Below, in pieces: positions 24,286 to 33,561 of a DNA stretch of 46,572 bases. The notes under the pieces are model-generated. The model did not search any database and was not told the DNA's origin. It saw nothing but the letters and a program-made list of their open reading frames with translations. Positions within the stretch are counted from its first letter, which is position 1; every line of letters starts with the position of its first letter. The position numbers and the translations under genes were made by a program. The stretch comes from a virus. The stretch covers positions 1 to 46,572 of the IMG/VR virus record IMGVR_UViG_3300031261_000021; one strand, written 5' to 3'.

Positions 24286-26285
24286 TAGTCGATATCTCCG
24301 TCCGCATATGATCCTGCCATCATTGCTTTTATAATTTGGCCTATAAAATTCTCACTGGTTATACTAAGCTGCGGATCTTCGCCAGTGTAGATACCTCGAC
24401 TTGTAAGGTATGTTCTAATAGTGCTAGTACCGTCAAGAATAATAGTACCGAAGCTTACATTACCTACATTAACCTGTAAAGTACCAGTACCGCAAGCTCT
24501 GACAACAACTCTACGTATAGTAGGCTTTCTACCAAGTTTTATCTCTTCTTGGCGAAATTTTAAATTAATAGTACCCGGAGGTAAAGTTACATTAACAGTA
24601 TTAGCAGTTACCGAGTCTACAAGATTAAAATATAGATATGTTTGAGTATGATTAACTCCGGCTAGTGTATATGTAAAGTTAATATAAGTGATATTAACAT
24701 TAAAATTAGTTATACTAGCAATAACACCAACACTTGCTGGATTTAAAAATATCGAAGCAGCTTTGATTGAATTAACTACTACATTGGTAGCTCCTGGAAC
24801 ATATTGACCTAGAAGCGAAGCTGCACTTAAAGTCAAAGAAGTCCAAGCTTTCAAATTCGGTTGGTAGAACCAAAATATAATATCCCCAGCTATAGAAGCA
24901 GTTATAGCTATAAATATATATTCCGAAATCGGAATCGTGTCATTATATGGATAAATCGAAAACCCGGATGAAATAAGTGAAGTTGAGGTAAAATTAGAAG
25001 AGGGTTGCAGATTAAAGCTAGAATAAATAGCTGCTCTAGCTGGCTCTGCTATAGGAGTAAATACCCCACCGTAAAACTGATATACATCAGAATCGGTAGC
25101 TAAAAACACAATTCGTCCAAACTGCTTTAACGTTTGAGGAAAAATAAGTCCTTGACCAGCTACAGAGTTCCAATAAGTAGTAAAATTAAAAGGTTGGATC
25201 GCAACCCCAGTTGCGGTAATCTGAGTTACACCTTCACGTTTAAATATATAACCAACATTATCTACAGCTACAAAACCAGTTATATAATCCTCGACCGAGG
25301 TAAGAAGCTGAAATCCGGCAGTTCTATTTACAGATGGGTCCCAGACACTAAATTGATCTGGAGAACTCCACGAAAAAAGAGTCGGTTGAATACCATCTAC
25401 GGTAGAATTACAATTAAGCTGTACCATATATTCATCGAATATATCGATGAATTGCCCAGCTGTAAAAGTACTAGCTACTATATAACTTATAGTTGGAGTA
25501 TAAGCATACAAAGTACTTGTACCATAAACACTTATATAAGCAACTCCAGCAACTACTTTAACCGCTGTAGGAATCCCATGATTAGTTGTAGGTCCATCAG
25601 AAGCAGTTTTATCGAGTTGAAATTTTACAGTGCCATCATTTTGTAATGTCGCAATATAAGCGAATCCATATTGATCTATGGCACAAAGATAATTCGAAGC
25701 GTTAAAAATCAAGCATATGTAAGCATCCGGCCAATCTTGCGGAACCGGAACTCCCGGTACGTTTGGATTCCAATATGTTAATTCCCCACCAACTGATGGT
25801 ACTGGTACAGAAGATGTTAAAATAGATGTATTCGTAGAAAATTGTGTGCCACTTATAATTCGAGCAATTGTATCAGTAATATTACAAGCAACTGTATCGT
25901 TTCCAGATACATTAAAAGTAGTACCAACCGCAAGTCCAGCAGTACTAGCAACAGTATACAAACGTGCAGGATATTGCGGTGGAGAACCAGATGCTGGAGG
26001 AATTCCAGCAATATTAGTAATAGCTACATTAACATACGCTCCATTACCACCAGAACCATAAGGTGCTATGCCGGTTGGTGTAATAAGAGTTAGTTCAAAT
26101 TCCGAATCCTGAGCAGCAATATTAGTATAGCATAAAATACCATTTCTGATAGTAAGTCCATCACAAACTACAAATTGATTCGGCTGTATATCTGTCTGAG
26201 ATAGATCAGAAGCTACTCCACCCCAAGGAGCTTCGTAGTATATTTCGAAATGTGGCTTACTAGTTTCGCGATATCCAGAAGACAT
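24285..26285 (-). CDS. Large tail protein, probable nozzle/hub beta protein, 666 aa
   Basis: The N-terminus (PHFEIYYEAPWGGVASDLSQTDIQPNQFVVCDGLTIRNGILC) has the Gly/Asn-rich opening typical of tail nozzle or stabilising proteins in short-tailed phages. The rest is beta-rich with repeated Tyr/Thr/Val strands, suggesting a propeller, plus one STAGLAVGTTFNVSG module near residue 110. GGATAG precedes the ATG. It is encoded just before the adaptor, so it probably forms the tail tip. Confidence 0.6.
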   Translation of the reverse strand: MSSGYRETSKPHFEIYYEAPWGGVASDLSQTDIQPNQFVVCDGLTIRNGILCYTNIAAQDSEFELTLITPTGIAPYGSGGNGAYVNVAITNIAGIPPASGSPPQYPARLYTVASTAGLAVGTTFNVSGNDTVACNITDTIARIISGTQFSTNTSILTSSVPVPSVGGELTYWNPNVPGVPVPQDWPDAYICLIFNASNYLCAIDQYGFAYIATLQNDGTVKFQLDKTASDGPTTNHGIPTAVKVVAGVAYISVYGTSTLYAYTPTISYIVASTFTAGQFIDIFDEYMVQLNCNSTVDGIQPTLFSWSSPDQFSVWDPSVNRTAGFQLLTSVEDYITGFVAVDNVGYIFKREGVTQITATGVAIQPFNFTTYWNSVAGQGLIFPQTLKQFGRIVFLATDSDVYQFYGGVFTPIAEPARAAIYSSFNLQPSSNFTSTSLISSGFSIYPYNDTIPISEYIFIAITASIAGDIIFWFYQPNLKAWTSLTLSAASLLGQYVPGATNVVVNSIKAASIFLNPASVGVIASITNFNVNITYINFTYTLAGVNHTQTYLYFNLVDSVTANTVNVTLPPGTINLKFRQEEIKLGRKPTIRRVVVRACGTGTLQVNVGNVSFGTIILDGTSTIRTYLTSRGIYTGEDPQLSITSENFIGQIIKAMMAGSYADGDID

Positions 26286-26293
26286 TTTCTATC

Positions 26294-26560
26294 CTACTTA
26301 TTAATAAATACACTAAGAGTACCACTAGCTAGAGTAGTAAGATTCAAACCATTAACCCAACCAAGAGTACCGAATGAAAACATAGGATCATTCGTATTAG
26401 CTACTGTATTGATAATCGTATTACCATTCTGATCGAGAATAACAAGAGCCGTCCCAGCCGTTGGTTTATTCCATATAAGTTCCTTAATGTAAACTCGGCC
26501 AGGCCAACGAAAACCGATCGTATCGAGATACCATGGATTCGCACTTTCATTATTTGGCAT
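26294..26560 (-). CDS. Small virion-type protein, 88 aa
   Basis: The product (MPNNESANPWYLDTIGFRWPGRVYIKELIWNKP split here, then ALVILDQNGNTIINTVANTND) reads as an all-beta domain. Similar small proteins lie between capsid and tail genes in many phages. Nothing more specific is supported. Confidence 0.55.
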   Translation of the reverse strand: MPNNESANPWYLDTIGFRWPGRVYIKELIWNKPTAGTALVILDQNGNTIINTVANTNDPMFSFGTLGWVNGLNLTTLASGTLSVFINK

Positions 26561-26561
26561 A

Positions 26562-26729
26562 TTACTCCTTAGAAGTAAAAAAAGCTGCTATAAATGCTAC
26601 TGGAGCTACTATTGGTGTTACTAAAACAGCTGCAATACTTGGAAGTGTCGGACCCATAAAATCTAAATTCTGGTCACTTTGAAACATTCCACCTACAGTA
26701 CTACCTACAGCTTTAAATGGATTTATCAT
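26562..26729 (-). CDS. Small membrane protein, 55 aa
   Basis: The frame opens at 26768, but AGAGGA just before ATG 26729 fixes the start (MINPFKAVG..). Residues about 30-52 (LPSIAAVLVTPIVAPVAFIAAFF) form one membrane segment. It could be a holin-like or tail-associated membrane protein. It lies two genes after the lysozyme. Confidence 0.6.
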   Translation of the reverse strand: MINPFKAVGSTVGGMFQSDQNLDFMGPTLPSIAAVLVTPIVAPVAFIAAFFTSKE

Positions 26730-26736
26730 ATATCCT

Positions 26737-27009
26737 CTAAATAAATATATCATCATTAAAACCATCAAGAGATGGCATTGTTAGTTTTGGATCGGGTTGC
26801 AAATCTGGGCTTGTTACAATATTAGAAAGTGCATCTGCAATACCTTTATCAATCTGGCCAATAAGTGGAAAACTATCAAAACATCGCGCATCCAGTAATT
26901 TTCCACGTTGCCATTGCATCTCACTAATGGGATTCCTATGCCCACATCTACCACAAAATGCCCATGGACCTCGATCAAATGTATGCTGATTAGGTAATCC
27001 TTGACTCAT
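26737..27009 (-). CDS. Conserved zinc-knuckle virion-region protein, 90 aa
   Basis: The protein contains WAFCGRCGHRNPISEMQW and GKLLDARCFDSF, a zinc knuckle of the kind seen in a short conserved phage protein found near structural genes. The remainder is an acidic tail. The role is unknown. Confidence 0.6.
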   Translation of the reverse strand: MSQGLPNQHTFDRGPWAFCGRCGHRNPISEMQWQRGKLLDARCFDSFPLIGQIDKGIADALSNIVTSPDLQPDPKLTMPSLDGFNDDIFI

Positions 27010-27017
27010 ATAACCTC

Positions 27018-27374
27018 CTACAAATACTTATCAATAATCGTATCTGGAGTAAGTCCAGTCCAGGTACATACATTATTGATGTAAGTATTAGTAGCATTCT
27101 CTACCGGCGGCGCATATTTATTGAGCATTTGCTCAATCGTCATACCAGAGTAATGCATTTGAAGCAATGCTTTCATAGCTGCATAACCAACTTCTACGGA
27201 TGGAAAATATGCAAAACGTGCTGGAAAATGTGCAGGAGCTACTTCAATTCTAGTAGCCCCATGCAATTTAGCAAAAGATCCATACTCAATATCCCCAGGA
27301 TTATTATTCCTGGCAGAACGAGAATTAGGAACCAAAAATCCTTCTTCTCTTGCAATAGCTTCGCAAATAGTCAT
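27018..27374 (-). CDS. Lysozyme-like muramidase/endolysin
   Basis: The 118-aa protein reads AIAREEGFLVPNSRSARNNNPGDIEYG, then FPSVEVGYAAMKALLQMHYSGMTIEQMLNKYAPPVENATNTYINNV. This matches small phage proteins of the lysozyme/transglycosylase superfamily, with a catalytic Glu in EEG (E11 or E10) and the RNNNPG motif. No signal peptide is present, so it depends on a holin or acts in the virion. Confidence 0.7.
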   Translation of the reverse strand: MTICEAIAREEGFLVPNSRSARNNNPGDIEYGSFAKLHGATRIEVAPAHFPARFAYFPSVEVGYAAMKALLQMHYSGMTIEQMLNKYAPPVENATNTYINNVCTWTGLTPDTIIDKYL

Positions 27375-27626
27375 TTAATACTCCAAATTAGCTACTGTAG
27401 TTGGAGTACTAGAAGATTCTCCAAGAGATGCCGAACCTGAACTAGATTTAGTGGGAGTAAGACTTTTAACAACTTTCTTGCCCATACCTACAAGCCCACC
27501 GCTCTTAGCCAATGAATTAATAGCACTGTCCGTATGATTATGGAAACTCTTCTTGGCTGGAGCAGTGCTAGAACCAGACGATACCGTAGTATTCGCACCG
27601 TTAAAAATACTAGATCCAGATGCCAT
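27375..27626 (-). CDS. Ser/Thr-rich small protein, 83 aa
   Basis: GAGGG precedes the ATG. The sequence is Ser/Thr/Gly/Lys-rich with little order (SSIFNGANTTVSSGSS, SLTPTKSSSGSASLGESSS). Its stop abuts the lysozyme start. It is the first gene after the 27657-27691 terminator. Likely a small virion or linker protein. Confidence 0.5.
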   Translation of the reverse strand: MASGSSIFNGANTTVSSGSSTAPAKKSFHNHTDSAINSLAKSGGLVGMGKKVVKSLTPTKSSSGSASLGESSSTPTTVANLEY

Positions 27627-27656
27627 ATAAATACCCTCATATAAAAATAATTTAAA

Positions 27657-27691
27657 CCCGGATATAACGGGAGATGAGCGTTATATCCGGG
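27657..27691 (-). terminator. Intrinsic terminator after the HNH gene
   Basis: CCCGGATATAAC (27657-27668) pairs perfectly with GTTATATCCGGG (27680-27691) around 11 nt. In the minus direction the stem is followed by TTTAAATTATTTTTAT. It ends the segment carrying the major capsid and HNH genes, so expression of the downstream tail genes needs read-through or a separate promoter. Confidence 0.85.
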
Positions 27692-27706
27692 CCGAGCAAT
27701 TAGTAG

Positions 27707-28264
27707 CTAGGCTAACTTCTGAGAAGCTGCGAGGACTAATTGCTCTAGCTGTTCGGGCGTAATGCCCTTTAAACTCTTAACTAGACTTCGTTGTAAAGCC
27801 ATTTGTTTGCGAGCTTCTGGTAAATTTGATGTATTATTATTTACAAACTCACGACCAGTATAGAATACTCTAGACTCCAATTTTTGTTTATATTCTTCTT
27901 TTGTAATACATTTATGAGGACAAATACCGCCATTTGCGGAACGCCCCGAATTACAATTAAAACATAAACAATCGTATTTATCTTTTGGATACCCTTCTTT
28001 TCGAGCTAGTCTAAGAATTTGTTGCTCGTTATATTTTTCTCTATGTAGATTTCCGTCATCTTTAACATGATCCAACGTTAAAAATCTACCATCGTCCAAA
28101 CCACAACATGAACATTTAAAATCAAAAGCAATTAAAAAATCTAGTTTTAATTGCGCTCTTTCTCTTAGACCGCGACATTGGTAACAAGCATTGTGTCTAC
28201 GTTTACCATTAACACAATTAAACTTACTCGCATCTTTTTCCTGCTCACAAATAGGACAAATCAT
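27707..28264 (-). CDS. HNH-type endonuclease with zinc pairs
   Basis: The 185-aa product starts MICPICEQEKDASKF..CYQCRG, then CSCCGLDDGRFLTLDHVKDDG, HREKYNEQQI and CLCFNCNSG. These are the cysteine pairs and the D-H motif of HNH homing endonucleases. It is an insertion between the major capsid gene and the lysozyme cluster, flanked by a terminator and a hairpin. Its only ribosome site candidate (GGGAGG) lies in that hairpin. Such placement is typical of mobile endonucleases. Confidence 0.8.
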   Translation of the reverse strand: MICPICEQEKDASKFNCVNGKRRHNACYQCRGLRERAQLKLDFLIAFDFKCSCCGLDDGRFLTLDHVKDDGNLHREKYNEQQILRLARKEGYPKDKYDCLCFNCNSGRSANGGICPHKCITKEEYKQKLESRVFYTGREFVNNNTSNLPEARKQMALQRSLVKSLKGITPEQLEQLVLAASQKLA

Positions 28265-28271
28265 AGGTTGA

Positions 28272-28324
28272 TAGCCTCCCTGTAGGTATGGTACATCGGA
28301 CCATCTGACCTATCAAGGAGGCTA
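28272..28324 (-). promoter_or_regulatory. Hairpin between capsid and HNH genes, burying the HNH ribosome site
   Basis: Read on the minus strand, TAGCCTCC pairs with GGAGGCTA, then AGGT with ACCT, and ATGGT with ACCAT around a CCGATGT loop. The 3' arm contains GGGAGG, about 11 nt before the HNH start codon. The stem follows the capsid stop by 20 nt and may also protect that mRNA end. Confidence 0.7.
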
Positions 28325-28344
28325 ACCCCTACGGAATCAACGAG

Positions 28345-29304
28345 TTACGCACCGTTGCTGCCCCAAGTACCGAGCCAATCTGATGCACCGGCAGACATAC
28401 GCATGGTAGTCTTCTGTTTCATAGCGCCAGTGTCGAAATCTTCATCAAACTCATCTTCTGGATTCTGCCGCATGAATACAGTGAGAGAGTTATTCTTTTT
28501 ACCTGCTAGTACAAACCAAGGACCAGCGTTTGTAAGATAATGACCAACCATATAGCTCAGATCTTCTCCGAGCAACGAGTTAATATCATTAGTATCCGTA
28601 GCTGGCTTACCACTGCTTCCGAATAGTTCGCGTGCGAGGAATCTATTCTCAGGAGCAATAAGTACAATCTCAGGCTTCAAATTAATCGGCAAACCCTGAG
28701 AATCAACCAAACGTTCAAACTGTGTAGTTGCAAGCTGTACACCAGTAAAGGACAAATCAATATCAGTAGCTGGCCGATTCGGAAAAGTACCAGCAGCACT
28801 GATAAGATTCGGCAGCGAAGCCCAAGTATTTGTTGAACTAACACCACCAAGTTGTGGATGCTGGTTGTTAAACAACGATACACCATCCGAAGTGGTTACG
28901 TTATTGCTAAAACCTTGATTAAAGATATTAAAAGCAATAATTTCCTTCGTATACCTAATCGACCTAGCCAATGCCTTTGGAGCCTGCTTAATAACTCCGT
29001 ACTTAGCATCCTGCCAAAGTTCCTTAGAAGTACGAACGGCGAGTGCATAAGTAAGATGAATATATCTTTTATCGCCACCCTGAATCATTTGTGTATACGC
29101 AACAGGCGTATTTTCTGGCTTTTCCTGAAGCGGCCCAAATCCGGCCATCTTCAAGTCCTGCTCGTACTCCGAAGTAGAAGTTTTTACATTAAAAATAGCC
29201 TGATACTCTTCAGCACGCTGTTCCGTCTCAAGTGCATCGACATAAATTTTATGCAACCCCGGAGCCATAAGTTTGGGGAATGCTCCACGTACTTGTGTAG
29301 ACAT
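28345..29304 (-). CDS. Major capsid protein (Mu gpT-like)
   Basis: The 319-aa product has the gpT-type pattern: KIYVDALETEQRAEEYQAIFNVKTSTSEYEQDLKMAGFG split here, then RYTKEIIAFNIFNQGFSNN, DGVSLFNNQHPQLGG, PEIVLIAPENRFLARELFGS and GPWFVLAGK. These match the HK97-fold Mu-like major head subunit. It sits after the head assembly genes in the late operon. Confidence 0.85.
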   Translation of the reverse strand: MSTQVRGAFPKLMAPGLHKIYVDALETEQRAEEYQAIFNVKTSTSEYEQDLKMAGFGPLQEKPENTPVAYTQMIQGGDKRYIHLTYALAVRTSKELWQDAKYGVIKQAPKALARSIRYTKEIIAFNIFNQGFSNNVTTSDGVSLFNNQHPQLGGVSSTNTWASLPNLISAAGTFPNRPATDIDLSFTGVQLATTQFERLVDSQGLPINLKPEIVLIAPENRFLARELFGSSGKPATDTNDINSLLGEDLSYMVGHYLTNAGPWFVLAGKKNNSLTVFMRQNPEDEFDEDFDTGAMKQKTTMRMSAGASDWLGTWGSNGA

Positions 29305-29333
29305 AGGTATTTAATCCTTAGAATTCATTTTTA

Positions 29334-29984
29334 TTAAACATAAAGCTGATGAGCAGTTGCAAGTACTTGGAAACGTACGCGAGCATTTACGATATAAGTT
29401 CCAGCAACACCGGGTACTTGATCGATTGGATTAATACCAACCATAACAACTACCGTATTAGTTCCAGGAGTAGTTTTGGCATTATCAACATACCACTGAC
29501 CATTTGCATCTACCGTCAATCCAAATTGAGTTCCAATCTGGGATTGCAGCGGAGTATAACTTGCAGCACTTCCGCCGGTAGAATTATCAAATACGGCTTC
29601 AAAAATATTTAGCGCAATTGCAGATTCGAACAAAGTACGACCGTCCGAAATCGGAGAACCTACTGCAATATTAACACCAGCAGGTTGATTCGGAACACTC
29701 CCATAAGTCTGAATCGAACCCGGAGCACCGATCTGTGAAAATCCACCAGGAGCACCAGCGCCATTTGTAGCAAGATTCAAACCACTAGTAAGTGAAAAAC
29801 CGGCAATTCCATTAGTAATAGTTGCGCCATCCCAGACCTGCGAATACCCCGCATTAATCTGAATCGGCACACCATAAGTAAACGTCTGCCCAGCCTTCTC
29901 AGGCGTAGCAACTGTTAGAGGAGTCAATCCAGAAGTAGTTTGCACTGTTCCGATCGGCCCGTGATAAAGCAAATTAGCTGGCAT
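29334..29984 (-). CDS. Probable head decoration/capsid-associated protein, 216 aa
   Basis: It is located just upstream of the major capsid gene. The protein is Gly/Ala/Thr-rich and beta-like (IQINAGYSQVWDGATITNGIAGFSLTSGLNLA; GSPISDGRTLFESAIALNIFEAVFD). This is the composition and position of phage head decoration proteins. No catalytic motif is seen. Confidence 0.55.
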   Translation of the reverse strand: MPANLLYHGPIGTVQTTSGLTPLTVATPEKAGQTFTYGVPIQINAGYSQVWDGATITNGIAGFSLTSGLNLATNGAGAPGGFSQIGAPGSIQTYGSVPNQPAGVNIAVGSPISDGRTLFESAIALNIFEAVFDNSTGGSAASYTPLQSQIGTQFGLTVDANGQWYVDNAKTTPGTNTVVVMVGINPIDQVPGVAGTYIVNARVRFQVLATAHQLYV

Positions 29985-30011
29985 AGTATTTTAATCCTTT
30001 AGAATAATTTA

Positions 30012-30743
30012 TTAAATTGAAATCCCAGCATCGTAGAATTCCATCTTCTTAGATGCCGAAGCAGTTGCAAAATCATTACTAGCTTCAGACTTTTGCATAT
30101 ATGAATTGGCCGCAGTAGCTGCTTTTTTAGCGATGCCAGCAGTGTTTGTAGTTGCCATAGCTCTAATATGAGCTGCGCGCAAAGCAGCAAAGTAGGTTGC
30201 TTTATCAATTTTCATAGCAACTACATCATTATAACAATAATGATCTTCCGCATCCTTTGCAGTTTGGATACCCTCAGAACTTGTAAGATCCTCTTGTGTA
30301 ATGAAAGTAAAACCTTTCCCAAGCATCTCACCAAGACGTTGGGGATTTTTATTAACCCAACGAGCTTCGTAATTAGTATCTTTCAAAGAAATCGAAAGAA
30401 CATCGGCACTCATAAAAGGCTTAGCTTCGATTGGAATACTAAGATCATAGACATCAGCAAGTGACAACTTGCTAAAATCCTTAATAGGAGTAACATTCTT
30501 CCTAACCGACTGTGCATTCTTACCAGAATCAAACGAAGCAGCTTCAATAGCTGCTTTTGTTTGCTCTTGTACAAGTTTAGAAACTGCAACAACCTGTTCT
30601 GGAGTTAGAGTATCCTCAAGTTTGATCGTAGGTTTTACAAAAGGCTTATGAATATTTTTAAGATCATCAGCTCTAAGATCATTTGTTAAATCTTCAACAG
30701 CCCCATCCCCAATCTTAATTTCGCGATCCTCACTATTAGACAT
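30012..30743 (-). CDS. Head assembly-region protein, 243 aa
   Basis: The start overlaps the scaffold-like gene stop by 8 bp. An acidic N-terminal half leads to a compact domain (KPFMSADVLSISLKDTNYEARWVNKNPQRLGEMLGKGFTFITQEDLTS split). The end is an Ala-rich helix (AALRAAHIRAMATTNTAGIAKKAATAA). The pattern of the middle domain appears in phage head proteins near capsid genes, but no name can be given. Confidence 0.55.
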   Translation of the reverse strand: MSNSEDREIKIGDGAVEDLTNDLRADDLKNIHKPFVKPTIKLEDTLTPEQVVAVSKLVQEQTKAAIEAASFDSGKNAQSVRKNVTPIKDFSKLSLADVYDLSIPIEAKPFMSADVLSISLKDTNYEARWVNKNPQRLGEMLGKGFTFITQEDLTSSEGIQTAKDAEDHYCYNDVVAMKIDKATYFAALRAAHIRAMATTNTAGIAKKAATAANSYMQKSEASNDFATASASKKMEFYDAGISI

Positions 30744-31440
30744 ATGTCAGCTCCTTTTTAGAACTCTTCCAATCTTTTTCGCTCAAACCAAGAGCAGAAG
30801 CTGCTGTTTTTTCATCTTGAGACATTTCTTCCTCGTTCTCGCCAGAACCCTTGCCGCTATGCCCACCAGTACCGTTAGATTCAAATGACGCTGAATTATT
30901 CTTAGCTTTAATCTTACCCTCAGCAATATCTTTCTGCTTATCATACATTATTAGTTTGTAACAATTTTCAATCACATTTGTATTCGAACGTTGTGCAAGT
31001 GGTTGTGCGTCGATCATTTTATCCACTTCATTTTTAATATCACCGAAGTAATATTCTTTATCTTCAAGAACTTCGCGCCTAGCCTGACGTGCTGCGAGAG
31101 ATAGTACAGCCATTTGAGTAGGTTTAAGCTTAGCTTCTACAGCCTTAGAAGGATCAAGAAGCCAATCTGTTTCATCTACTTCATTCTCTTTTGCAGCCTC
31201 GGCAGCTTTCTTGCGTGCCTCGGCAGCTACTCGTTCCTCGCGCTCTTTGCGCATCTCTTCAACAAATGAAAGAACAGGCTTCAATTGCTCATTCTGTTCC
31301 GTCTTAAACGTTTCAAGATGCTTACCAAAATCAGTTGACAAATCTTCTTTAAGTTTAGCTGGATCGATTTCAATATCCGACTTATTACGTCTTTGCTCCT
31401 CCGGAGAAAGACTTCCATCATCTTTTTTAAACCACGACAT
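30736..31440 (-). CDS. Scaffold-like protein, 234 aa
   Basis: The protein is very charged and helical (EMRKEREERVAAEARKKAAEAAKENEVDE), with an acidic, Ser/Gly-rich linker and a short C-terminal helix (MSQDEKTAASALGLSEKDWKSS). This layout is usual for phage scaffolding proteins, whose C-terminal helix docks on the capsid. It lies between the portal and capsid genes, as expected. Confidence 0.65.
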   Translation of the reverse strand: MSWFKKDDGSLSPEEQRRNKSDIEIDPAKLKEDLSTDFGKHLETFKTEQNEQLKPVLSFVEEMRKEREERVAAEARKKAAEAAKENEVDETDWLLDPSKAVEAKLKPTQMAVLSLAARQARREVLEDKEYYFGDIKNEVDKMIDAQPLAQRSNTNVIENCYKLIMYDKQKDIAEGKIKAKNNSASFESNGTGGHSGKGSGENEEEMSQDEKTAASALGLSEKDWKSSKKELTYV

Positions 31441-31451
31441 AATACTATCTC

Positions 31452-31676
31452 CTATCTACGTTCTGGTATTTTATAACGCTTCATGAAATTAGCAAGCCCT
31501 ATAATATCATTATAAACTAATTCTGAACCTTTAGTAGCAGCGATTTCAATATCAGTCGGGTGTGGTTTATCAAACAAACCATCTCTATTCTGCTCCGCCA
31601 TTGCTAGTAGGTACTCCAGAAAGATCCTGCCCGCTGGCGATTGGAACATTTCCACCAGTAGAATTTTGTGCTCCAT
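31452..31676 (-). CDS. Hypothetical protein overlapping the portal end, about 74 aa
   Basis: The frame extends to 31757 within the portal gene. ATG 31676 is preceded by GGAGG at longish spacing; ATG 31604 is an alternative. The region MFQSPAGRIFLEYLLAMAEQ and ATKGSELVYNDIIGLANFMKRYKIPERR look like one coherent helical domain. It overlaps the portal's low-complexity C-terminus by up to 92 bp. Confidence 0.5.
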   Translation of the reverse strand: MEHKILLVEMFQSPAGRIFLEYLLAMAEQNRDGLFDKPHPTDIEIAATKGSELVYNDIIGLANFMKRYKIPERR

Positions 31677-33561
31677 TAGGTTGCGGAGGGCTTCCTCCGG
31701 CTCCAGACTGCGCACTTGCGGATTGGCTTCTATTGCCAGACTGTGCATTAAGTTCATTTGGACGTCCTTGATCTAGTAAAGCTGGTCGTGGAATTAATCG
31801 AGCTGCATCATCATGACCAAAGTTTTGTACGATTTGTTTGTATAGCGCCTGTTTCGCGCGAAGAACTTCGGTGTAATAAGTTTTTAAATCATCCGGCATT
31901 CCTTGCATACCGAGTGATTGAATAATCTGAGCATCCGCTTGATACAAACCAGTAAGAGTTTGAGAAAGCATTATATCATTTTGCTTCTCAAGTTCTTTAT
32001 TCATCGAAGCAGTCGAAGCTCGGACACTAAGTCCTAATTTACCACTCTTAATATTCTCGAGTGCATCTCGCAACACATCAGCATTAGATCCGAACTGTCT
32101 AAGCTTCTTACCAAGTCCAAAGTGAGCGTAGAGTTTGGCAAATTTAGAGCCTGCTCTAGAGTGTGCACTTCGCATATCAGACATTCTAAGCCCAGTACGC
32201 GAGTTCTGTTGCTGTAAGACGGCAAAAGTTCCTTGACTAGAATAAATTCCACGTTTTGAATTAACGATCCCGCCACCAGTACCTCCCGTAGCCGGATCTA
32301 TTCCGGTTCGTTCTTTTACTAAAGCAAGCGATAAGTTCTCACCATCCAAAGAATCCGCTTGAGGATTATTTAATTCAAGTCTTTCGATCTCACCTTCATC
32401 AGCTGGAACAAGAACACCGGGGTAGAACTGTAGAATGGAGTGTAATTTTGAATTTTTATTAACTCTAAAAGCGGTCGTGTTACTAAGCGTCTTGGCGTTA
32501 ATTCTTTGGCGATGTAGTTCGCTAATTTCTTCTTGCAACGCTTTGAGCATTTCAGCGAAGCCGTAACCGTAATATTGGTCATCGTCGTAAGCAAGCTTTG
32601 CATCCTCGAATATACCTATATTTTCAGGGTAGTAATTATAAAATGCTTCGAGTCTTACATCGGCAGTGGGATAATGAATAGCTACAAGACTTAAATTAGA
32701 TCCATTATGCTGATATTTAAACCAGCACTCATATAGATCATATTCATCTGATAGATTACCATTACTCATTATATCAATACCTTGTGATGTTTCAAGATAT
32801 TGTTGTAGAACATCCCGCTGCGAACGAGTAGGTTGAGCTATAATCTGATCTAATTTATCAGAATCAAAGAATCCAAGTGCTTTACGATCTTCGAGTTGTT
32901 TACGACTTAGAGTAATTATATGACACTTAAATTTAGAATCCTCAAGTCTTTGTGTGGTAATATCAGTGAGGAATTTATTAAGTGGAACTACTTCCGGTCT
33001 AGGTCCATCAAGCTTAATAATCTCACGAGTTTCATACTTAGCAGCACTAAGATCAGTATCTTCTGTTGATATAATCTGATTCTCAATATGATAAAGCCAA
33101 GGAAACTTAATAATCCCTGTACCATTTCTGATAGTTGAAGAAAACCAAGCTTCTTCTACACGATAGAAATCTAATTCTGCTGGCTCAAGAGCCATATTAT
33201 TAAGAAACTTCTCGATTGCATCTCGTTGATCGTCACCATCACCTTTTTGTGGCCCAATATCTCCAAATATCTTAGCAGTCCAAAGAGGTTCGGTGAAATA
33301 CATCGACATAACCCGAGCTAAAAGTTGATCCGAATTAGTTGCAATTATCTGAATTTCAATATTAGAAGCTCCTGGCCAAGGTATATCTCGCATTTCATTA
33401 AGCGGAGTTCCTTTATATAGCCGAGCATATTCTTTTAATTTCTCTTCACGAAATCTTTTAGTACGAGCAAACCAATAATCCGAGGAATCTTCTACATACT
33501 TCCACATATCCTCTGTCGCATCTTTGCCGAAGTTAAGCTTAACTGGTCTGATCGCTGGCAT
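31585..33561 (-). CDS. Portal protein
   Basis: The 658-aa protein has the opening seen in portals of short-tailed and related phages: YWFARTKRFREEKLKEYARLYKG, PWPGASNIEIQIIATNSDQLLARVMSMYF and a WFSSTIRNGTGIIKFPWLY segment. The wing/stem portion (AEMLKALQEEISELHRQRINAKTLSNTTAFRV) follows. The last 60 residues are Gln/Ser/Gly-rich and overlap another gene. Portals form the dodecameric DNA gate of the capsid. AAGGT precedes the ATG. Confidence 0.85.
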   Translation of the reverse strand: MPAIRPVKLNFGKDATEDMWKYVEDSSDYWFARTKRFREEKLKEYARLYKGTPLNEMRDIPWPGASNIEIQIIATNSDQLLARVMSMYFTEPLWTAKIFGDIGPQKGDGDDQRDAIEKFLNNMALEPAELDFYRVEEAWFSSTIRNGTGIIKFPWLYHIENQIISTEDTDLSAAKYETREIIKLDGPRPEVVPLNKFLTDITTQRLEDSKFKCHIITLSRKQLEDRKALGFFDSDKLDQIIAQPTRSQRDVLQQYLETSQGIDIMSNGNLSDEYDLYECWFKYQHNGSNLSLVAIHYPTADVRLEAFYNYYPENIGIFEDAKLAYDDDQYYGYGFAEMLKALQEEISELHRQRINAKTLSNTTAFRVNKNSKLHSILQFYPGVLVPADEGEIERLELNNPQADSLDGENLSLALVKERTGIDPATGGTGGGIVNSKRGIYSSQGTFAVLQQQNSRTGLRMSDMRSAHSRAGSKFAKLYAHFGLGKKLRQFGSNADVLRDALENIKSGKLGLSVRASTASMNKELEKQNDIMLSQTLTGLYQADAQIIQSLGMQGMPDDLKTYYTEVLRAKQALYKQIVQNFGHDDAARLIPRPALLDQGRPNELNAQSGNRSQSASAQSGAGGSPPQPNGAQNSTGGNVPIASGQDLSGVPTSNGGAE

